Shown here piece after piece: positions 22,916-34,770 of a stretch of DNA of 64,000 nucleotides (within the stretch, counting starts at the first letter, position 1; every line of letters begins with the position of its first letter). The notes beneath the pieces were generated by a model. It worked only from the letters and a program-made list of their open reading frames with translations. It was not told where the DNA came from and searched no databases. The translations under genes and the position numbers were made by a program. This DNA is from Armillaria gallica. Its lineage: Eukaryota > Basidiomycota > Agaricomycetes > Agaricales > Physalacriaceae. The DNA lies in NCBI GenBank assembly GCA_037576215.1, contig JBANDB010000019.1, forward strand, positions 503,501 to 567,500. Reading direction: 5' to 3'.

Positions 22916-25900
22916 ATTTGCGTGTTTGTTACTCATCTGTTGGTTCGGTGTCTCTCTACGGAATTATAGTGTCCTTTTTTACTTTGTCCAGAAGAGCTGA
23001 TGATCAAAAAAAAAAAACACGACACGCTTCTTAAGTTTTTAAGTGCACCGCATGCCCGTTGATTCGTGAAGTATTGTTACCCCATCAGATGCTAGTGAAT
23101 CATGATTGTGAGTCTTGACAGACTGCGAAACAAAACAAGATTTCCCTTTACTGCGCCTTGAGTCACTCGACCTCAACCTCGCTTGTCGCTTTGACGGCTA
23201 AATGTCTGATCCTACTGCAGGAAAGTGTAGGAAGATTTCCTTGAAGAAAGGATCGACGCATACAGTCCGACTGAGCTACTTCCATCGAACGATGAAAAAG
23301 CAGGCACCCATATCTCCTGAGCGCCCTGAAGAACTATAAGGTTGACAGAGAACATTTCCATGGCTCGTTCTCTTCGTCAGACAATCATGTCGTTCTAACT
23401 TTAGAAATTGCCTAGGCTGAAACATGGTAATAACCGAAGTTACCACCGATGTGTTACGAATAATCTGCAAGTATAATGGCGAACCTGCATTATGGCATAT
23501 AAGGACTAGCCCTTATAATTTGTAAACGAGGATGCATGTAATTCACAGGTCATAATCCATCATGATCCTGCAAACAAAGTTTAACAAGCACACCTCTCAT
23601 CTATGCAGACACTCCTGCACCATCGAATAATACTTCTCTATGTAGTATGTCCAGGTGTCCTAGGAGGGCGTCATCATCGCCCGTTCAGACTCTTCCACTC
23701 CGATATTTAGCCACTTCAGGAGTCGTACCCGAAGTCGAACGTCGCTATGGAAGGACGTGAACAGGGTACCGCCTGTCACGGAATATCACAGCATGCTATC
23801 CCTGAATGAATGACCTGACTGTGGGCTAATCGTGTTGTCAGGGCTCTTTTTAGGACCGTTGGTGCCATTGAGGGCCACTAGGTGGTGAGATGGTGGAAAT
23901 CGTCCGGCAGGGAGTGTGCGAGTGTCGCCACCGGTGCCTATGCGACGTGATGCAATGAGTCGCAGATGTTTTGGGAACCGCATCCCAGGTTGGTTATCGA
24001 CCCTGGTCGGTGCTAGTATGTGCGTAAGAAAAATGGGTAATAGTTTTTCTGTGACAAAAAGTCGGTATGAATTAGAAGACCCAGTATTTCGTAACATACC
24101 GTCAAGCCGAGGAAACCTCAATCTTGTTCTTTACCATCACCATGTCGTCCCCTGGTATGCACCAGCACTGTCCTCCAGGCTCTTTGTCTATTACCACAAG
24201 TCCTCACCCTTCCAATTCTAATTTGCGGGCTCTTATGGCGGAATCAATACCAAAGGGGTCAATTTTATACCCGAGGTAGGTTGATTTACGGCTGCACCTG
24301 GTCCCGACGTAACATCTGACATTAATTGCTTGGAAGGATGCACCCGAAGCCACGTAAAATACGACCAAAAAAAGGCAACACACCTGAGAGAGAGGAAATG
24401 TGTGCAATTTCCTGGCTGACGATAAGATAGCTGACCTCCTTGATCTTCAGTATACCTCAAGTGACACCACGGCGTCGTTCGGCTCCTGACTACCGTGGTC
24501 ACCCCATTCATCCCCGAGCCCGAGAGGAGTTTGTAAGACGAGTGTTAAAAAGATTCCGGGAAGTTTTATTTGAGGAACGGGCAAAGTTCTATCAGGGGCT
24601 GGATGGATTGAACTACCAGGAAGATTAGTAGCATGAGCTGGCCTTCTGTAGTCTATGTACTGTATAATTACATTCAGTACGAATGTCACATGTCCGAACA
24701 CCTTATTTGGATAGGTTTGGGGGTCACAAGTCCCAAATGGTACCTTATTTACGCAAAAAATATCAAAATTCTGTATTTTCGCACTACCCGTCTCTTTTTG
24801 TATCACTACATCCTTATTTTATGTCGATTTTCAGTTGCATATTGGGTAAATATTCTATTCGGAAAAGAAAATCATCATGACTGTCACAGTCCCAACGCCT
24901 GCATTCATTCATTCGATAAGGCCAGGTGTGTCACAGGTCACAGGCCATTCGCTATGATCGTAATTATACAGTATACATGTGTTGGAATGCCTACTGTACT
25001 CCCATCAGATTCACTTCAAACATGATCCAAGAGAGTCTTTGGCCGAAAAATACAAAATGAATTGGAATAACCAAGGAAAATAGCTCTGCCGGGGGAGGGG
25101 GATAGCGCGGGAACAATCTCACTTTAGGTTGCAGTCGCTCCTTACCTGGTGAAACCTATTTTCAGATTATTCTCACGCATTCAAGTATGAGGATCGTTGG
25201 TCATCTACGTTGATAAATAGTGATTATACAAGCGAAGTGAGATTTAAAGAGGGCAGCAGAATCGCTTCTGTAACATAGACAGGCAATGGCCCAGTAACGC
25301 TGAGATAACAACAGGGTTAGTGGTTGATTAGCGTAGACCTCCCATTTTTGGACACCGGCACACTTGCCGGGATCAATGACGCATGATTTTTAGTACCCGA
25401 ACTCGTTCCGAGTCCTGTGTATACAGGATTCAGTCTAAGTATGCTAATCTGAGCCTTTTTGTGGCTGTGTCTGATGGTGATAGTCCGAAAATTTGTCATG
25501 CCGTACCCCATCCATGCTGTTGTCACACTTCTTACCCATTCTTTTTTGAGCGTCGATTGCTCTTCCTGGGTTGTCCCTTAAAATTGTCTTCACATCTCAC
25601 ACTTGTCCAACGACATTCAGACCATGAAGAACATCGTATTACCACATGGCGCCAACCCTTTTCCTTCTTCGCTTTCCTTCGCGCTCTGGGAGGCCAAACT
25701 AGATAGCGCGAGGCGGTCATGGAGGATTCCTGGATATCCCAGTATCGGAACAGGCAGAGCATGGCGAGAACCTCTCGTACAGCAATACCATCCAGCCGAT
25801 GTGGAGAACGGTCGGTGTTCAATTTACATCCGACTCGGTACATGCGGTCGAGAGGTAAGCATGGCTATTTGGTGCGTTTGATGCAGCGACTAAGCATCGC

Positions 25901-27491
25901 GCATCTCAAAGGACATTCCTGTATCTTGTGAGCCGGTCTCAAAGACGTGGATTTCATCATGAATGGGCGCTTTCCTTCAGTGGTGACGTCTAATATTAGA
26001 TAGCTTCCTTGTAATGGACGGTGAGTATTCTCCCGTTCCCTCTCCCTAGCATCCTTTGCTTACCTGGCGATTAGGCTTCAATTCCTCACGGGCAAGTCCA
26101 GACGAGCACTCGAATATCGATCACAAAGGCAGACAATTACTTCCGAGGAAGGGTAGGTGAATGAACGCATCGTTGGGAGAGGTGATCGATCGAGGTCTAC
26201 TAAATGTGCATTTGTACGAATTTCCTCACTCATCGGTCTTGCGAGTTGCTCGCAGGCTATCTAAAACTCAAAAAATGGTGGTTTACATCCCCTTCGATGT
26301 GTAGGATGGCAGTGATCCTCGTGTGAGGTACGATTACGCCGAGACATTTAGGGGACGAGCTTTGCCCTTGGTGGCGGCCATACACTACCTGTCGGATTCT
26401 GTAAATCCAATGCCCACTTCTTTCGTCAGCGCTGGCATTCGAGCTGGACCATGTCCAGCTTGCTGGCAAGAGGCTGCCGTACGACGTCTGTATGTATTTC
26501 TCGGCTCTTGTTGTTGTGATGCTGACTGTCACAAGGGTTCCATCTCGGAGTCAAACTCTGGATGGTGATGGGACATAGGAGAAGTACCACGAACAAGGTG
26601 TGCGTGTCGGTCAATGATCTTGGCAGTGTACTCGCTCCTACCTTGCAGGGTTTGTCGTTTTCTTTGAATTTGCTAGAGTTTTTGTACGCTCTATAGGCCA
26701 AGCTGGATGGACAACGATGTGTAGCGTGGTGTGTAAGAGCGCCAACATGCTTACTTAATACCAGGTAAAATTTCCCTGCCTGATTATTGTCTCGTTTGCT
26801 TACCATTCTCTCCACAGCGTAGTACGAGCCCAAAGCTTATAGTAAGACTGGTTTCAGCCTCCTAAATACATTGTAAGAGACCCAACAAAAGATTAAGGTA
26901 AGAATCTGTTACCAAGGCATTGGCGCCCTCGCTTACCTTCCCTATCACCGATACTTGCACTGCTCAGAAATGCGAGAACAACATGAGGGACGATGTTGCT
27001 CTGTGTGGTGAATATTATTGTCATCTTGGCCAGAAAGCTAGTAACGGCGCGTTGTAGGAATACCGGAAAACGGACAGGTCAACGATGGCTTCTTTCGACG
27101 AGATGGTGCCCGTATCACGGCATTTTTGCGTTGGCGGTTGGGGTTTATGCATTATGAGTTATGGGGTCGTGGAGGTTATGGGATCAGAGTCTATATACAT
27201 TGCGAAAGATGTAGTAGTCAGTTGGAGAATGAACACAGGCTTATGCGTCCGTACCTTCTGGAAACCGTCCACATCCGAGGAGTTTCTAAAGCCGCGAATT
27301 CACCACTCTGCTGTGTCCATTTTATCATGTAAAGTCTTTGATACATACTATGTATTAGTTACATAGTGCTACTGATTGTACATAGATAGTCCGTATATGT
27401 GAATATCAATAAGCTATAACATTACAGAGTGATAGGCCGATGGAACGAGAACGAGAACAAGAATACATATACTATCGAACTAAACCTATAC
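22916..27491. other. Gene-poor stretch, no gene recognised
   Basis: Many short ORFs on both strands (for example 23786-24121 minus, 25383-25706 plus, 26426-26833 minus) but none with recognisable domain motifs or convincing exon chains. A 12-bp A run lies near 23007. A MITE lies at 24658-24973. Decayed coding sequence cannot be excluded. Confidence 0.45.
24658..24973. mobile_element. Small TA-flanked MITE
   Basis: 316 bp with perfect 14-bp inverted ends, tactgtataattac at 24658 and gtaattatacagta ending at 24973, and TA at both ends. The ends resemble those of the 5558-6010 MITE (tactgtactattac), so they probably belong to one family. The cttcac subterminal motifs are not seen here. AT-rich core, no ORF of note. 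Confidence 0.7.
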
Positions 27492-29021
27492 TTATACACC
27501 CGCAAAAAGGGTAAAGAAGTCACCAACTTGCGATCGATCGACTTGCCAGTTGGTGTCGGTGCCCTTGCTGCTCGTCGAAGACGTCTCGGCTATATCCAGC
27601 TCATTCAACTTCTCGTCCCCGCTAACGGCAAGCACAAACTCTAGATTGTCTCCAGACTCCATCGGCAGATCATCTCCAACCTTCCAGGTAGAAGAGCATG
27701 TGCAGGACTACTAGGATGCAGGATTGCACCTACCGTGGTCGACCGAAGGATATTGTTCGGGAGAACAAAGAAGCTGTTCACTCCGGGTATGATCCGGAGG
27801 CTATATCGTTCGCCTGGACTGCGAAGATGTGTGATTGTGCTTGGATAGAGACGCAGGGAATGGCTTACCTGTCGAAGATATGGTTCTGAGCTTCGGCAGC
27901 TTGTCTTCGAGCCCACTGATGATCAGCATATTCCTCCATGGGATCACCTGTCAAAATTCACCGCAGGACCGAAGTCTGACGTTCTTCAATGAACAAATTT
28001 TGTAGTTGGTTTTGTGAACTGAAAGGAAGAGTCAAGTTGGGAATGATACGACAAGAGAAAGAACTTATAGTTGAGATGCAACAGTTGATGGAAGATAGTA
28101 CTAAGGATGCCCACCGTACCCGTACATACGGTGGATACGGGTACCGTATATACGGGCCTGTACTCGTACCGTCGGCGGTCTGAAAACCGATTTTTACAGC
28201 TGTATTTGTACGGGTATCATACGGGTAGGCAAAATTCACGCAGATATCTGTTCTTTTTGGTATGTAATGAGTTATAAGTTATATTAATGAAACGAATCGT
28301 TTTAACTATAAAACTCACCTGCCCTAGGGCATCATGCTCCTCTATGACCCCGTATACGGGAAACGGGCCAAACCCGTACCGTACCGTCGAGGCTCTTTTA
28401 CCTTACGGTGTACAGCCGTAACTTATACGGCCGTAACCGTATACGGCACGGTGGGCATCTCTAGATACTGTGGTCAATATCTGATCTGTGAGGGCAGAGT
28501 TGGACGTACCTGTGTTCGGTGACCTCGGAGGATCGGAAAGTATCGCAATCTTGATAAGAACAACCTGGAAATGATTCAGAAAAGATGATGATGAGGGGCT
28601 AAATTGTCCTTACTCTGTGTTGGTGCTCGGGATCTTTCTGCAAGGAGAGCTAGAAGGCTTGATCTCGTCCATCTTGTCTCGACCAATAATGAGCTTCATC
28701 ACTGCTTAAGTATCGCTATCGACTTCGACACTTCCGGTTCGCGTCTCCCCTCCCTCAGAAGTGCGACATCAATGTCCGTGGGACACACTCCATGTCGACG
28801 AACTATTGCTTGAAACTGGAACTCTCGTATAACTTCATAGTTTTCGGCGCGTCAGGAATGGCGTAGTGCAGGGCTGGCCACAAGACTTGATAGCAAGACT
28901 CGTTGTAGGACCCTTCAATCACAGCGTCTTCACCCCAGACGACCTCGCTTGGGTAACCTCCAGTTCGAAGACGCGTTGACGTACACTGATGAAGCGTGTC
29001 ACTCCAATTATCCGTCTCCAC
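27492..29021 (-). pseudogene. Trehalose-phosphate synthase/phosphatase-like (TPS2/TSL1 type), internally deleted
   Basis: TPS2/TSL1-type proteins make and dephosphorylate trehalose-6-phosphate. The 5' part (29021-28803, minus) encodes YPSEVVWGEDAVIEGSYNES and VLWPALHYAIPDAPKT, then YESSSFKQ, like the N-terminal synthase domain. The 3' part encodes EEYADHQWARRQAAEAQNHI (about 27935-27880), an intron from gtaagcc to tcgcag, and RYSLRIIPGVNSFFVLPNNI (about 27810-27750). A further intron leads to EFVLAVSGDEKLNELDIAET and TSSKGTDTNW (27645-27545), stop at 27492-27494. These match the C-terminal end of the family. The several hundred residues in between are absent: only about 0.85 kb separates the two parts, and a hAT MITE occupies part of it. 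The family call rests on remembered motif patterns. Confidence 0.65.
28102..28463. mobile_element. Ac/hAT-like MITE, short relative of 4311-5415
   Basis: 362 bp beginning taaggatgcccaccgtaccc and ending acggtgggcatctcta. Both ends are filled with the same ACCCGTA/ACCGTA motifs as the element at 4311-5415. The flanking octamers gatagtac (28094-28101) and gatactgt (28464-28471) match at 5 of 8 positions, as expected for an old target duplication. No coding capacity. It lies in the gap of the trehalose gene relic. Confidence 0.8.
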
Positions 29022-30125
29022 ACCCGAGGTGCTGACTCACACTTTCTTCCTCATCCGAGGTCGGACCAAACTGAATGTTACGGAGTCCACAGCATTTTTG
29101 AGACCACCATTACAGTGGGCATGAGGTTCAAAATGAAAACGGGGTGTGGACCGTCAAGGTCAGAGGAATACAGAACTTGGTCTGCTTGTCGAGACAGTGA
29201 ATGACAAGAGGCGTGACGGCATAAACGGTGTTGGTTGGGAGTTCTGTAGAAAAACAACCCTAACACTGCGGCACGCTCCGAAATGCCGAATGCCGACCAG
29301 GCATGACAGTTTGACATTACATACATGGATGTACACCTCGCTCATCTGTACTCGACTTCACTTCACAGGACGAGGGATGGAGGCCAGTGGGACCAGTGTG
29401 ATTCCTTGGCTTGTCATGTGTTTTCACGACATCAGAGAACCAAGAGGCACCGTGTACTGTTCAATTTCGACCGTAGCTTCACAGTGTGTTACGCGTTATG
29501 CTTTATAGTGGCCGGACCATAGCTTCACAAGGCCAAGTTACGCGTTACGGTTTACGGATTTAGCTTCATTTGTAATTCCGCCACCTCGGCGAATTCGTAT
29601 CAGGATTTAGATTAGATTGTAGTCCTGACAATCAGTGAGAGCGGCACATGTATCCCCACTGAGCCATCGGTCAGTAGATTTGGTAGAGTACAGAAGCCCT
29701 CAAAGTGGCTTGAGGCTTTAAAAGTATGGGAGATATAGACCAAGTTAAGCTGTAGAGGTAGGACATTTAGAGAGGATGAAATATGGGATAGATATTATCA
29801 AGTGAATGAACAAGAAATCTGTGATATCTTGGGTTTGGGGGGGAGAGAACTCGGCGTCCAGAAGTTTCAACAAGTCGAGAGTGTGAAGGTACTGACAACG
29901 AGACTTGCGGGAGAAGCCGAGAGCTCAGGTGATCGGGAGACCTGAAGCGTGAGCAGCGTAGGTGTGAACGGAAGTAACTGCTGCGTCAAACCAGGAACTA
30001 CCCATCCCAGAGCATGAGCTCCCAACGAGACGGGATGACGTGCAGCTAGTTCCGGAACCCCCAACCCAGAGCTAATGCTCGAAAGAATTGATTCATGCAA
30101 GTATGGAAATGCAAGCTAAATACAG

Positions 30126-32762
30126 TTAATCTATCTGAATGTCTGATGGCAATTTATGGTTAATACGGAATTGTTTGAATGATTTTTTCAGGTCAGCTAT
30201 GCGAGATGGGTCATATGACTTGGCAATCATTGAGGGAATTAGGTCCTCCAATTTGCGCCAGTAAATTAGGAATGCCAATGATTTCCAGCGGCCCTGCTTT
30301 GTGACAGTCTCAGGTGGGATGCCAGCCAACAACAGTTCTGTTGCGCCTCCAGGCCTGAAGCTATGACCATGGATAAAGTCCAGGTGAAGCGGCTCCCATA
30401 TGTCTCAACAATGCTTGAGGAACCAATCCTTGACCATTGGAGCCCAGGTCAGGTCAGCTGTCTTGAAAGCAAATAGCAGAGCATCGCCAGGAATGTCTTT
30501 GCTTGTTTCAAGATGTGCATGGTGATACGCCGTCTACGCATTCACACCTAGATTTTGCGATTTTATAATAATACTATTGCATATCTATCTTACATTAGTG
30601 ATACTTAGAGGACTATAGCTGAGGCTTCGAGCTGATAGTTAACTAGTCGAGCCAGGACTTAGATGCGATACCACTAGTGGGTTAAATGTACCAGCCGGCC
30701 GTACTAGTGACTTGAATGCTAACAGGGCTAAGTGAATACGGCCACTAGTGGACAAGTAACACGACTAGCGCACCAAACAAGAAGCAGAGGACACAAATCT
30801 CGTGAAGTTTGGTCACTAGCGAGCTGATCTGGGCATAAGCGCCTAAGTCAGGTTAACTAGTTACGTGGCAATCTCGAAACAGGACTTAGAAATGAATTAG
30901 CAATGGATTAACCTTGAGGCAAATCTGACTAAGCGCAACACAGATCCATTGCAATCGGTACTAGTATAGCCGGGCTGCGCCTTCGATCACGATCGACAGC
31001 TGTTACAGGCACGCTCGCCTTGGCTAGTCATTTATCCTTGGCACTAGTGGAGTGTCGCTGGGCCCAGGACACGGAACCCAACCGCTAGCAGAGCTCCTAG
31101 GCTCACTAGTCAGCAAGCGACCATTTCTAGACCGACTATTGCATGATTATTCACCATTATTCGTGACTAGCCAAGAAATCCTTATCAATAATACCCCTCT
31201 AGTCAGTTATTTATATCTCGATCGTACCTTGTTTGTCAGTATATAAGTAGTAGAATAGGTGCACACGCGGCTCAGGCAAGCCATCCCCGCAATTGTGACC
31301 TACTAGTCAGTATCTAGTGCCCCAATTAAAGGCTTTTGTGCTTAACCTCGATGAAGCGGCTACTAGTCGCTAAGTTACCCATAGCATTGAGTGAATAGAA
31401 GTGTCTTAGAGCAATCTTTTGTGTCCTGCAAAGGCCAAGAGTGTTTCGAAGTTAGTTCAAGCGAGTTCTCGAAGTTTAAAGTATTATTCTTAGGCCAAGA
31501 GCGCCACTAGTCTGCCTAGAAAGCGACTAGTCAAGTGTTTATTCACTTGTAAGACATTACAGGGCCAAGAGAGCCACTAGTTCGAAGCAGTCCCAGTCAG
31601 AGCGAGCGCAGTAGCTCAAATCAAGTCACTATCCATCCAATTGTGTCTTACCAACCCTGCTAGTGTGAGTAGTATGCTTGTATAGCTCACTAGTAACGAA
31701 ATAAAACATCTTTAAACAACTTTCCTTGATTATTGAAGTCTGCAGAGTGCTTCTATCGTACTCGAAACGCCCGAATTCAATACATTGGTGATAAGTGTAG
31801 AGTTAGTGATTGGTTTAGTGTTGTTGGTGTTCATTGCCAGCCTCTAGTCCATTTGCCACTCGCCATTACCGAGCACATCAATGGAGGGCTTGGACAGGAC
31901 AGAGATCCTCCCTTGCTATAAATATCAGGTCTGCGCCTTCATGACATTCCATCTTTGCCCACGGAATATGGAATTGGGCTGACTCAGCACCACCAAGATG
32001 CCTTCGGAAGGTGATATGGGTGGATTTTGCAACATGTAAACATTTGTTAAAGGTGTTACAGAAGGGGATAGTCAACTCTCCAAGTTGGCAGCACCCCCAG
32101 AAGGTGCACAGTGCTACTGCCCAGACAGCGACATCAAAGGAGTTTGTCATCTGAAGGCCTTCATGTAGGGCAAATAGATGTTCCAAAGTGATGGGACGGC
32201 GTTTAGGACGAGAAGGACGGGCACCCTGCTTTGCAGCAGCTGTTTTGATGTGGACAACAAATTCATCTCCACCTGCCCATGTGGCTGAATTGATTTTGTG
32301 CCATGCACAAAGGCCTGACATCCATGCACTGATGGTTTTCCCTAGTGTCTTATTGACTGAAGTGTCAGCTACAAAGGCAGAAAGAAGCAAGTATGAGGCC
32401 AGCATTTGCTGTGACTCTGGGATACTATGTTTGTCAGCAAACTGGTGAAATCTTAGAAGACCAGTGCCATAGTTACGGAGAGTAGCGACTTCATGGGTGG
32501 TACAAATGAGAGATTGGATAACAGTGGCATCATGAGGAAGTGATTTGTAAAGATTTTCGTCGAAGGAGATGGAATGAGGCAATGTCCAGCAAAAAAGACG
32601 TTCTTTGGAAGGGACAAATGGTCGATATTCATTATAGTTGATTTTGCAGCCTGCACAGGGCTTTCTAGCTTTTGTTCGACCAGTAGGTAGGCACAGAGGA
32701 ATGGAAGACATTTCCGATTCTTTACCAGTGGCCTCGACAGGACATACTGCCAGGGAAGTCAT
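30126..32762 (-). pseudogene. Tyrosine recombinase (YR) of DIRS/Ngaro-like retrotransposon
   Basis: YR integrates the circular DNA copy of this retroelement class. The first part (32762-31878) has a Cys-rich start (KPCAGCK), then an N-terminal DNA-binding core (TLRNYGTGLLRFHQFADKHS) and box I, CTFWGCCQLGELT. The expected catalytic Arg before LGELT is Gln (codon CAA, complement at 32085-32087). The second part (30518-30126) has HGHSFRPGGATELL (His..Arg of box II), GRW and FLIYWR with the catalytic Tyr at about 30261. A solo LTR (30523-31880) splits the gene. Removing it and one ATGG copy joins the two reading frames exactly. A TGA at 30405-30407 is a second lesion. Not functional. Confidence 0.85.
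30519..31884 (+). mobile_element. Solo LTR, 1,358 bp, rich in ACTAGT, with 4-bp TSD
   Basis: The insertion runs from 30523 (tgatacgccg) to 31880 (gagcacatca), with TG..CA ends and a 4-bp duplication ATGG at 30519-30522 and 31881-31884. It has no ORF with domain motifs. On the plus strand it has a TATA-like tatataag at about 31238 and an aataaa signal near 31699, an LTR-like U3-R-U5 order. It holds 14 ACTAGT hexamers (30643 to 31694). It is CpG-rich, unlike the retrotransposon around it, so it likely arrived later. The class (Gypsy or Copia) is not determined. Confidence 0.8.
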
Positions 32763-32791
32763 TGAGTTGTATCTAGAAAGAGGTCAGAACT

Positions 32792-34770
32792 TCAAATGGA
32801 TGACCTGAGAAGAATGAATCGAACATAAACATGACAAATAAAGGGAGTAAGCTCATCTGGGAGCTGGAAAAAGGTGGTGAGCCTTGCCGCAGGAGACCCC
32901 AGATCTCCGTGCGAGATGGGGTCTGCCGGGTTCTTGGCAGATTCAATATAGGAAAGTGACAGGGCAATGCCTCTGGCAGCTAAGATGACAGCGCTACACT
33001 GAATGGAGAGGTTGACTGAGATGCTGCAACTACAGCCTTTCTCAAAGGCACCAATGACACCTTGGTTATCAGAATTGACTGGAACATTCGCTTCTTGAAT
33101 GTTGCAAGCATCAAGGACATAGATAATGAATTCTACCACCAATGCTTCGAGCCACCCTATGTTTCTTCCCTCTGACTTCCAGCCTGGGCATAGACGCCAA
33201 GCATCCCATTTCCCATTAACAACAATACCTATGCCCCAGTCTGTTGAAGCATCAACAGAAATATCCCAGTCCAAACATGGACCTTTTAGTTGAAGGGAGC
33301 AGAATATGCCTGGCGTCGACAGTGTCTTCTCCCACCACTGCAAATCTCGAATCATGGGACTGGATGGGTAGTGGCGAGTGTAGGGATTTTCATTGAAGCT
33401 TGATGCAAAAGAGAAGATAGATGGTAAATGAGAGCTACCGAGAGGGTAAATGAAAGAAATATGGACTAAAGAGCCCTGGAGGGAAAGGACTGGCACCAGC
33501 AGACATTGATGATTGGAGTACAGGTCTATGAAGTGGTGAACTCGATGAAGGAATTTGAGTCACTTATGTTCTGGTAGCGAGGCACCTTTGTTCTCGATGT
33601 CCCACCGGATGCCGATGTAGGTGAAAATTGAAGCAAAGTCAGACCATTTGGTTTTGTGCCATGGAACACAGAGTGGGGCAATGAGTTTCTTTGCTGATTC
33701 CATGTCATAAGGGTATTCAAAACCAGCCATGGCATCCCCATCCGATGGGAAACGAAAGATGCTTAGATCATCGACCCATTTGATGGCCAGGGACACCTTC
33801 TTGGCTTCCCAAATGTCCATGATGGCATTTGCAATGGATCCCGCATTGCCTTCTGAAGAGGCGCAGCCAAAAGAGCATCCATGATCTATAAAGAAGCCAT
33901 GTGAGCCTTGAACTACAAAGTATGGTTTGTAGAGGGGGAGAATCAGGCAGGTATGGTGGAATTTTGTGATGTCCAGTGTCATGGCCTGGGCACCTGGCAG
34001 TGCGCATGAAATCTAAGGGACATAATGTTGGATCTCAATCATGTGGGCAAGCATCAAGACATTTAAATTGTAATTCGGGAATGCAGTAACATGAGAGTTG
34101 CTTGCTGTAATGGCAGGAAGCACTAGTAATGCCACAATGGTATTACAAGGGTACGAATGTACAAAGGTGTACGAATGTACGAAAGAAGAGTGTACAAATG
34201 TACAGAAGGATGTATGAATGTACAAGTCAAGGAGTGGGGGACTTACAATATCAGCCACCTGCACAGCAGAGCCAAAGCGTGTAGGAAACTTTTCGGTATC
34301 AATATAATTGTTTGTAGAAGGGACATCTTTTGATCCCTTGGAGAGGTTTCTGACCACACGTAGCTTTGGTTCCTCACCTGGGGCTTGCTCTTGTACGTTG
34401 ACTGAAAGCGGGGAATATTGGAATGGCCCCAAGATAGCCTCCACCTCGGCTCTGGTTAGAGGTCCTGACATATGGCCTGCATCTGATTCTTCCTGAAGGT
34501 AGTCGTCGATGAATTTTTTGTGTTCTGGGGAAGATGTTCTATTGGGAAAGATGACCATCTGACGGAGTGGGGGGAAGTCGCCCATGGGAAACCCATAGCA
34601 TAGTTTGTGAACAAGATCAGGATGATGCTCGGTCATATCATGTTTTGCAAGTAGAGACTGGAAAGCTTCAGGATTGTATGGTGTGATGATGCGATTGTGA
34701 ATTGAAGATGAGACCGAGATATCAGGTGGAGGAAGAGGCAGGCTTGGGCTCAGCGGTGCATTGCCAAGAG
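32792..34770 (-). pseudogene. Reverse transcriptase-RNase H of DIRS/Ngaro-like element
   Basis: RT starts around PYNPEAFQSLLAKHDMTEHH (about 34690) and continues through EEPKLRVVRNLSKGS. An intron follows at 34013-34246 (gtaagt to ttag on the minus strand). Then come MTLDITKFHHTCLILPLYKP and the catalytic box KWVDDLSIFRFP (about 33790-33750, DD conserved). RNase H follows in the same frame after one in-frame TGA at 33560-33562. Its acidic residues are VDAST, GWLEAL, NSDNQG and NPADPIS (33260-32925), the D-E-D-D set. Upstream the RT overlaps the zinc-knuckle ORF in another frame. Apart from the TGA the frame is intact. Confidence 0.85.
34149..34226. repeat. Tandem tgtac(g/a)aa repeats in RT intron
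   Basis: Short degenerate tandem repeat of gtacgaatgtacaaa type, about 78 bp, inside the predicted intron of the RT gene. Its palindromic gtac cores may fold. It is simple-sequence expansion in an intron. Confidence 0.6.

Noticed and set aside
23786..24121. 111-codon minus-strand ORF as a gene
   Set aside because: No motif, no intron chain, and an overlapping ORF of similar length on the other strand; indistinguishable from chance.
34013..34246. Extension of the RT reading frame through this stretch as protein
   Set aside because: The frame is open but encodes a repetitive low-complexity peptide, has a gtaagt donor and ttag acceptor, and removal joins RT motifs, so it is an intron.
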